From Oceanihabitans gracilariae (GTDB lineage: Bacteria > Bacteroidota > Bacteroidia > Flavobacteriales > Flavobacteriaceae), in assembly GCF_042684485.1 (NCBI RefSeq), contig NZ_JBHULM010000011.1, positions 310,001 to 374,000 on the forward strand: 64,000 nt of DNA. The letters are read 5' to 3'. The notes under the pieces were generated by a model. It had not been told where the DNA came from and made no database searches. It saw only the letters and a list, made by a program, of their open reading frames with translations. The translations under genes and the position numbers were made by a program. Shown here piece after piece: positions 58,614 to 64,000 of this stretch (the first letter of the stretch is position 1; each line of letters begins with the position of its first letter).

Positions 58614-59918
58614 TTAACTTCTTTGTCTTTTTCCTGGGTAAGCAATTTCACCATGTTCTGATAAATCAAGACCAATCATCTCTTCTTCTTCAGTAACACG
58701 AAGTCCCATTGTAGACTTTAACACTTTTAATATTACATAAGACAATACAATAGACCAAACAGCATAAGCTACAACACCTATTGCTTGCGTACCTAGTTGA
58801 CCAAAGCCTCCTCCATTAAATAAACCAATACCTGTATCTCCATCTATTCCCCAAAGTCCTATCACTAAAGTTCCCCAAGCACCAGCTACACCATGTACAG
58901 AAGCTGCACCAATAGCATCGTCAATTTTAAGTTTTTTCTCAATAATTTCTATAGAAAACACCACAATAACACCTCCAATTAGTCCTGCAAAAACAGCTCC
59001 TATTGCAGACATATTTCCGCAACCAGCAGTAATACTAACTAATCCTGCTAATGCACCATTTAAAGTTTGTGGTAAATTTGGTTTACCATACCAGATCCAA
59101 GTAGTAACTAATGCACCTAAACCACCAGCTGCTGCTGCTAAGTTGGTTATTAAAACTACTGTTGAAGCAGCAATAGAATCTGCTCCTCCCCAAGCAAGTT
59201 GTGATCCACCATTAAAACCAAACCATCCTAACCATAAGATAAAAACCCCTAAGGTTGCAAGAATTTGATTGTGTCCTGGAATTGGGTTTACTTTTCCATC
59301 TACATATTTTCCTATTCTTGGTCCTACCATAAAAGCAGCAACTAGCGCAGCCCAACCACCAACAGAGTGCACAATAGAAGAACCTGCAAAATCAATAAAT
59401 CCTAATTCGGTTAACCAACCAGAACCTTGCCATTGCCATCCTCCTGCTATTGGATAGATTAAAGCTGTCATTAATATAGAGAATATAGCATAGGTAGAAT
59501 ATTTAGTTCTTCCTGCAATAGCTCCAGAAACTATAGTTGCAGCAGTTGCAGCAAACATGGTTTGAAAGAATAAATCTGCTCCTTCTCCTTGCATTAAACC
59601 ACTCCAGAAAAACCATCCATTAGAAGTATCTCCATACATTAATGAGTAACCCACTAACCAATAGGTTAGAGAACCAACACAAATATCTAACAGATTTTTC
59701 ATGGCTATATTGGCAGCATTTTTAGAACGTGTCATTCCTGTTTCTACTAAGGTAAAACCAGCTTGCATAAAGAATACTAAAATCCCTGAAATCAGCATCC
59801 ATAGCATTCCCATATCTGCATTAACAGCAGACACTACTTCTTCAATATCTTTTGTAGTAGCTGCAGTAACTTCCTGTACAGCTATTAAATTTGGTAAAAT
59901 TGTTAAAAAATTTTCCAT
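58614..59918 (-). CDS. amt: Ammonium transporter
   Basis: The 434-residue protein has eleven or twelve membrane segments. Family residues include the Met-Gln-Ala-Gly-Phe segment in the first helices and the twin pore histidines in Ile-Val-His-Ser-Val-Gly (about 185) and Ala-Ser-Val-His-Gly-Val-Ala-Gly. The Trp-Gly-Trp-Phe-Gly-Phe-Asn-Gly-Gly-Ser segment is also present. A soluble tail ends Gly-Lys-Arg-Gln-Arg. The first ~30 residues look like a short extracytoplasmic extension. It is 44 bases downstream of a porin gene and upstream of a PII gene, forming a likely nitrogen-scavenging operon. Confidence 0.95.
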   Translation of the reverse strand: MENFLTILPNLIAVQEVTAATTKDIEEVVSAVNADMGMLWMLISGILVFFMQAGFTLVETGMTRSKNAANIAMKNLLDICVGSLTYWLVGYSLMYGDTSNGWFFWSGLMQGEGADLFFQTMFAATAATIVSGAIAGRTKYSTYAIFSILMTALIYPIAGGWQWQGSGWLTELGFIDFAGSSIVHSVGGWAALVAAFMVGPRIGKYVDGKVNPIPGHNQILATLGVFILWLGWFGFNGGSQLAWGGADSIAASTVVLITNLAAAAGGLGALVTTWIWYGKPNLPQTLNGALAGLVSITAGCGNMSAIGAVFAGLIGGVIVVFSIEIIEKKLKIDDAIGAASVHGVAGAWGTLVIGLWGIDGDTGIGLFNGGGFGQLGTQAIGVVAYAVWSIVLSYVILKVLKSTMGLRVTEEEEMIGLDLSEHGEIAYPGKRQRS

Positions 59919-59962
59919 AATAATTATTTGTTGTTATTATTTAATTGTTAGTTATTTTTTAC

Positions 59963-60988
59963 TTAAAACTGATAGATTGCAGCTACTGTAAAAGCCGCAA
60001 AGCTTTTAGTACTTTCTAAGTCACTGTCTAAATAAACTTCTTCTGCATTACTATCTAATCGTAATTCTGGTTTTATGGTTAAGCTTTCATAAGTATAGCT
60101 TCCAGTTAAAGTAAGAGCCATAACATCTAAATCATCTACAGCAGTATCTGCATCACTTAACCAATCAAAATACTCTCCTCTTAAACCAATAGAAAAACTA
60201 TCTGTAGCAGCATATTGCGGATAGATAGCTGCCCCCATAAATCCTTCACCATCATTATCTGCATAAGCAGCGTTAAGTCCTAAGAAAAACGAATCGGAAA
60301 GATCAAATCCTCCTGTATAATCTATTTCAAATCCTAAAACCTCTTTATCGTCATAATAGAAATTTAAAAACTGTCCAGAATATCCTAATTGCGCTCCTAA
60401 AGCGTAACCACCTATATAATTATTATTTACATCTGTTGGATTCATCACTGCAACCATTAAACTAAAATCATCAGATAAAGCAAAATCAGCTTTTAAACCA
60501 ACATGAGAAAACGGTCCACTAGAAAATAAATAAGAAGTACTGTAGTTAAAATTTCCTGTTGGAGAAATTACTTCATAACCCAAATAAGTATTAAAACGCC
60601 CTAAAGTTAAAGTTGTACTTTCGGTAACATTCCAATAAGCATACAATTGGTTTATATTATAACCACCAATAGCAGCATCACCTCTAGGCCCAAAAACTAA
60701 ATCTGCAACTACACCTGTTTTTTCTCCTTCATATTTTGCAATAATATTAGCCATACCTAATGCAAAACCTGTTTCATCAGCAAAAGAAGTACCAAAAGAC
60801 TGAAACGAATCTCCATCATCTCCAAAAATAGCTTTATCACTAGATGTTAGGTTTGTTTGATAATACGCATCAACACTACCTTCAAAAGAAAACTTTTTCT
60901 CTTTTGTTTCTGTTTCTGTTTCTGTAACTTCTTGTGCAGACACAAATGATGTGGTTAGCACCATTGCAGATAATAAAAATCTTTTCAT
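59963..60988 (-). CDS. Outer-membrane porin, BBP2/OmpL-like
   Basis: The 341-residue protein begins with a signal peptide cleaved after Val-Ser-Ala-Gln (about residue 18). A short Glu/Thr-rich spacer follows, then alternating hydrophobic strands with aromatic girdles. Early segments Gly-Ser-Val-Asp-Ala-Tyr-Tyr-Gln-Thr match the putative beta-barrel porin-2 family, and the last strand ends Ala-Ile-Tyr-Gln-Phe, a normal outer-membrane C-terminus. Its place ahead of amt suggests it admits ammonium or small nitrogen compounds across the outer membrane, which is inferred. Confidence 0.85.
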   Translation of the reverse strand: MKRFLLSAMVLTTSFVSAQEVTETETETKEKKFSFEGSVDAYYQTNLTSSDKAIFGDDGDSFQSFGTSFADETGFALGMANIIAKYEGEKTGVVADLVFGPRGDAAIGGYNINQLYAYWNVTESTTLTLGRFNTYLGYEVISPTGNFNYSTSYLFSSGPFSHVGLKADFALSDDFSLMVAVMNPTDVNNNYIGGYALGAQLGYSGQFLNFYYDDKEVLGFEIDYTGGFDLSDSFFLGLNAAYADNDGEGFMGAAIYPQYAATDSFSIGLRGEYFDWLSDADTAVDDLDVMALTLTGSYTYESLTIKPELRLDSNAEEVYLDSDLESTKSFAAFTVAAIYQF

Positions 60989-61430
60989 AAGTTTATAAAT
61001 TTAGTTGTTAATAGAACTCCAAATCTATACTAAAAAGAAGTTAACCCCTAAATATTAGGGGGTGAAAATGTTATTTTTATGATTATTTTATTTTAACCCC
61101 TGTTTTTTATGGGGTATAATAAATATTATCATGTTTTATTAAAATATTCACATTCGCCAAATATTCATATTAACACAAATACTTATGATTCAATAAGAAA
61201 AATGCAATCATTTAGCATTAACGAAAACGTTTTCGCAATAATACTACCGTTTGATTAAATATTTTTCATTGCTTATTTATTAGTTTTCACTCGTTTTTTT
61301 GCTTATTTTTCATTCAATTTTAAGTATACTATCGATATGTGAAAAGTGTTTCCCCTTTTTTTTAATTCATATTTTACCATGTATCTTAGGGCTATATTAA
61401 GGTTATTAAAACCTATAAATTTCTCATATT
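60989..61430. promoter_or_regulatory. Divergent control region of the porin-amt-PII and glutamate synthase genes
   Basis: This 442-base gap contains no gene. On the minus strand TAGATTTG (61027-61020) fits the Bacteroidota -7 box about 25-32 bases ahead of the porin ATG. Immediately upstream is a palindrome ACCCCTAA/TTAGGGGG (61044-61063), and 50 bases further a second ACCCC...GGGGT (61096-61115). Both are preceded by TTA. Further toward gltB is a perfect 14-bp palindrome CGAAAACGTTTTCG (61222-61235). A small AGGTTATTAAAACCT hairpin lies shortly before gltB (about 61410). Confidence 0.6.
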
Positions 61431-64000
61431 ATGCTAAAGAAACAAGGACTTTATTTACCAGAATTTGAACACGATAATTGTGGTGCTGGATTTATATGTA
61501 GTTTAACAGGAAAAAGATCTAACGACATCATACATAAAGCGCTAGAAATTCTAGTTAAATTAGAGCATCGTGGAGCTGTAAGCTCTGATGGTGTTACAGG
61601 TGACGGAGCAGGAATACTAATTGACATACCACATAAATTCTTTAAGATATTTTGTGAGTTTGAATTACCAGAAGCTGGCGAATATGCAGTTAGTAATGTT
61701 TTTCTTCCTAGAAAAGAAAATCAACGCCAATATTGTATAGATGTTTTTGAAAAAGAAATACAAAATCAAGGACTTCAATTAATTGGTTGGAGAGACGTTC
61801 CTGTAAATAGTGAAGTTTTAGGAAAAGTTGCCAAAATAACTGAACCTTTTGTAAAACAAGTTTTTATTGGTAAAGCAAACAACGAACAAACAGACAGAGA
61901 GTTTAATTTAAAATTATTTGCTGCTAGAAAAATTGCAGAGCATACTATATATGACTCTAAATTATCTGAAGCTAAATTCTTTTACTTACCAAGTCTGTCT
62001 ACCAAAATAATCATTTTTAAAGGCCTATTAATGCCTGAACATATAAATGAATATTACCTAGACTTATTCAACTCTGCTTTAGACACTAGATTAGCGTTAG
62101 TACACCAACGTTTTTCAACCAACACATTTCCTACTTGGGATTTAGCACAACCATTTAGATACATTTGCCATAACGGAGAAATAAACACTGTAAGAGGTAA
62201 TATATCACGTATGTTTTCTCGTGAAGAAATCATGAAAAGCCCATTATTTGGTGAAGACATTAAAAAGATAATCCCTACCATTTTAAGAGGAAAATCAGAT
62301 TCTGCAACCTTAGACATGGTGGTAGAATTACTATTAATGACAGGTAGATCTCTTCCTGAAGCAATGATGATGTTAGTTCCTGAAGCTTGGGAGAAAAACC
62401 CAAACATGTCAGATGCTAAAAAAGCATTTTACGAATACAACTCTTGCCTTATGGAACCTTGGGATGGTCCAGCATCTATACCTTTTACAGATGGTAATTT
62501 TATTGGAGCTGTTTTAGACAGAAACGGTTTACGTCCTTCACGTTATACAGTAACCAAGCTAGGTAATGTAATCATGTCTTCAGAAACTGGTGTTGTAGAT
62601 ATTAAACCCGAAAATGTAGAATATCACGGAAGATTAGAGCCTGGAAAAATGTTTTTAGTAAACATGAGCGAAGGTAGAATTGTTAATGACGAAGAGATAA
62701 AAGAAGAAATTGCATCAAAACACCCTTACAGAAAATGGTTAGATGAAAACTTAGTACATTTAAGAGACATTTCTGCTAAAAAAGGACCTATTAAATATGA
62801 TGAAATTGAGTTAAAAAAACGAGAAGTAGTATTTGGTTACACACAAGAAGACCTAAATACTATTATTCGCCCAATGGCACAATTAGGAAAAGAACCTATT
62901 GGATCTATGGGAAGCGATGCACCAATCGCCATTTTGTCCGAAAAACCACAACTTATTTACAACTACTTTAAGCAACTATTTGCACAAGTTACCAATCCGC
63001 CTTTAGACGGAATTCGAGAAGAACTTATTACAGATATCAGCTTAACTTTAGGTAGCGACGTAAACTTATTTGATATTAATGCAGAACATTGTAAAAAACT
63101 AAAAATACAAAACCCTGTTATCTCAAAACACGATTTAGATAAAATACGAAATTACGATACCAATCCTGATTTTAAAGTAGAATCTATTTCTATGTTATAT
63201 AAAGTAAACAGAGGATTAAACGAACTAGAAAACGCTCTTGAAAACTTAGTAACTAAAGCATCAAAAGCAATAGATAATGGTGCAAATATTATTATTTTAT
63301 CGGATAGATTTGTAGATGAAAACCACGCTCCTATTCCTGCGCTTTTAGCATGTTCTTATGTTAATCACGCACTGCATAAACTAGGAAAACGTTCTAAAAT
63401 CAGCTTAATTATAGAATCTGCAGAACCTAGAGAAGTTCACCATTTTGCTTTATTATTTGGCTATGGCGCAAGTGCTGTAAACCCGTATATTGTTAATGAA
63501 ATTGTACAAAAACAAATCAACAATAAAGACGTTACAGATTTAGAGTATTTAACTGCCATAAAAAACTATAACAAAGCAGTAGGAAAAGGAATTCTTAAAG
63601 TAATGAACAAAATAGGAATCTCTACACTTAACTCTTATCGTGGTTCGCAATTATTTGAATGTATTGGTATAAAAACAGCAACCGTAGAAAAATATTTTCC
63701 AAATACACCAACACGAATTCAAGGTATTGGCTTAAGAGAAATTGAAAAAGAAATTGTAAAAAGACACAAAAAAGCTTTTCATAAAAACATAGAACCTAAC
63801 ATTGAAATTGGTGGTGATTACAGATGGAGACGTGGTCAAGAAAAACACATGTTTAACCCATTAACTGTTGCCAAACTTCAAGAATCGGTAAGAACCAATA
63901 AAGCCTCTACTTTCAAGGAATACTCAGACCTAGTAAACAATCAATCTAAAAGCTTAATGACTATTAGAGGTTTATTTGAATTTGATCAATTTGACCCTAT
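61431..64000 (+). CDS. gltB: Glutamate synthase large subunit, 3' end missing
   Basis: The frame is open from ATG 61431 to the window end (over 856 codons). The start of the protein is Met-Leu-Lys-Lys-Gln-Gly-Leu and leads to Asp-Asn-Cys-Gly-Ala-Gly-Phe, where Cys17 should become the N-terminal nucleophile of the glutaminase domain after removal of a 16-residue propeptide. The segments Glu-His-Arg-Gly-Ala, His-Gln-Arg-Phe-Ser-Thr-Asn and Arg-Tyr-Ile-Cys-His-Asn-Gly-Glu-Ile-Asn-Thr are typical. The central domain begins near residue 420. The FMN and 3Fe-4S parts and gltD lie outside. It assimilates nitrogen delivered by the divergent ammonium genes. Confidence 0.95.
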   Translation, partial: MLKKQGLYLPEFEHDNCGAGFICSLTGKRSNDIIHKALEILVKLEHRGAVSSDGVTGDGAGILIDIPHKFFKIFCEFELPEAGEYAVSNVFLPRKENQRQYCIDVFEKEIQNQGLQLIGWRDVPVNSEVLGKVAKITEPFVKQVFIGKANNEQTDREFNLKLFAARKIAEHTIYDSKLSEAKFFYLPSLSTKIIIFKGLLMPEHINEYYLDLFNSALDTRLALVHQRFSTNTFPTWDLAQPFRYICHNGEINTVRGNISRMFSREEIMKSPLFGEDIKKIIPTILRGKSDSATLDMVVELLLMTGRSLPEAMMMLVPEAWEKNPNMSDAKKAFYEYNSCLMEPWDGPASIPFTDGNFIGAVLDRNGLRPSRYTVTKLGNVIMSSETGVVDIKPENVEYHGRLEPGKMFLVNMSEGRIVNDEEIKEEIASKHPYRKWLDENLVHLRDISAKKGPIKYDEIELKKREVVFGYTQEDLNTIIRPMAQLGKEPIGSMGSDAPIAILSEKPQLIYNYFKQLFAQVTNPPLDGIREELITDISLTLGSDVNLFDINAEHCKKLKIQNPVISKHDLDKIRNYDTNPDFKVESISMLYKVNRGLNELENALENLVTKASKAIDNGANIIILSDRFVDENHAPIPALLACSYVNHALHKLGKRSKISLIIESAEPREVHHFALLFGYGASAVNPYIVNEIVQKQINNKDVTDLEYLTAIKNYNKAVGKGILKVMNKIGISTLNSYRGSQLFECIGIKTATVEKYFPNTPTRIQGIGLREIEKEIVKRHKKAFHKNIEPNIEIGGDYRWRRGQEKHMFNPLTVAKLQESVRTNKASTFKEYSDLVNNQSKSLMTIRGLFEFDQFDP

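Noticed and set aside
62054..62407. Minus-strand frame of 117 codons inside gltB
   Set aside because: The plus strand encodes conserved glutamate synthase sequence throughout; the antisense frame has no recognisable features.
1..64000. tRNA, rRNA, CRISPR, prophage, insertion sequence or toxin-antitoxin genes
   Set aside because: I read all intergenic gaps on both strands and saw no cloverleaf-like sequence, regularly spaced repeats, transposase or phage genes; a tRNAscan or HMM search would be needed to exclude them fully.

Overview
The window is AT-rich, gene-dense chromosomal DNA from a member of the Bacteroidota, most likely family Flavobacteriaceae. The pointers are GldA (a gliding-motility ABC ATPase), a protein with a type IX secretion C-terminal sorting domain, Bacteroidota-type promoter words (TAnnTTTG), weak ribosome binding sites with several TTG/GTG starts, and a family of exported and outer-membrane proteins typical of the group. 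No tRNA, rRNA, CRISPR array, phage or insertion sequence was recognised; nearly everything is core metabolism.

Layout. 1-2.7 kb: a thioredoxin / permease / ArsF-like lipoprotein / ArsG-like permease cluster that resembles arsEFG-type organoarsenical handling genes. 2.8-5.5 kb: a PLP decarboxylase, a MarC membrane protein and an OsmC-type protein. 5.5-9 kb (minus strand): an ECF sigma factor, an anti-sigma-like membrane protein, an outer-membrane barrel protein and a polyprenyl diphosphate synthase. 9-12.9 kb: an unusual phosphodiesterase-TPR-sulfotransferase fusion, translationally coupled to a 53-residue protein, and a T9SS cargo. 13-23 kb: housekeeping genes (rlmN, queA, aroA, a MazG-like protein, two DUF3857/transglutaminase-like exported proteins, dtd, rsgA). 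23-27.2 kb: an aromatic amino acid operon, pheA - aminotransferase - tyrA - DAHP synthase/chorismate mutase. It is preceded by a 16-codon leader peptide with nine aromatic residues and mutually exclusive antiterminator and terminator hairpins. 27.4-30.3 kb: gldA, a DUF2807 lipoprotein and a PagL-like deacylase.

30.3-49 kb is a contiguous minus-strand sulfur/methionine regulon. From upstream to downstream it holds a SAM-I riboswitch with terminator, metY, a trifunctional metX-thrA fusion, a metZ-like gene and an Rrf2 regulator. It continues with cysH, a siroheme reductase carrying a C-terminal extension, cobA, a Met8-type siroheme gene, a ferredoxin reductase-like gene, cysE/epsC and cysM. A second SAM-I riboswitch then precedes a methionine synthase split into two overlapping genes, followed by metF. 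Together these genes run from aspartate and PAPS to homoserine, sulfide, cysteine, homocysteine and methionine; ATP sulfurylase (cysDN) and cysC are not in the window.

50.8-58 kb: leuA-leuC-leuD-leuB-ppc on the plus strand, with two different repeat elements inserted in the leuC-leuD and leuD-leuB gaps. 58.2-64 kb: a nitrogen module. A porin, amt and a PII protein with an aberrant T-loop lie on the minus strand, opposite the start of gltB (glutamate synthase large subunit, cut by the window end), and the divergent control region carries several palindromes.

The most interesting signals are the aromatic-rich attenuator leader (27084-27207), the SAM-riboswitch-controlled metX-thrA fusion, the three-copy dispersed repeat (14.1, 31.4 and 54.2 kb), the phosphodiesterase-TPR-sulfotransferase fusion, and the palindrome-rich control region of the ammonium genes.
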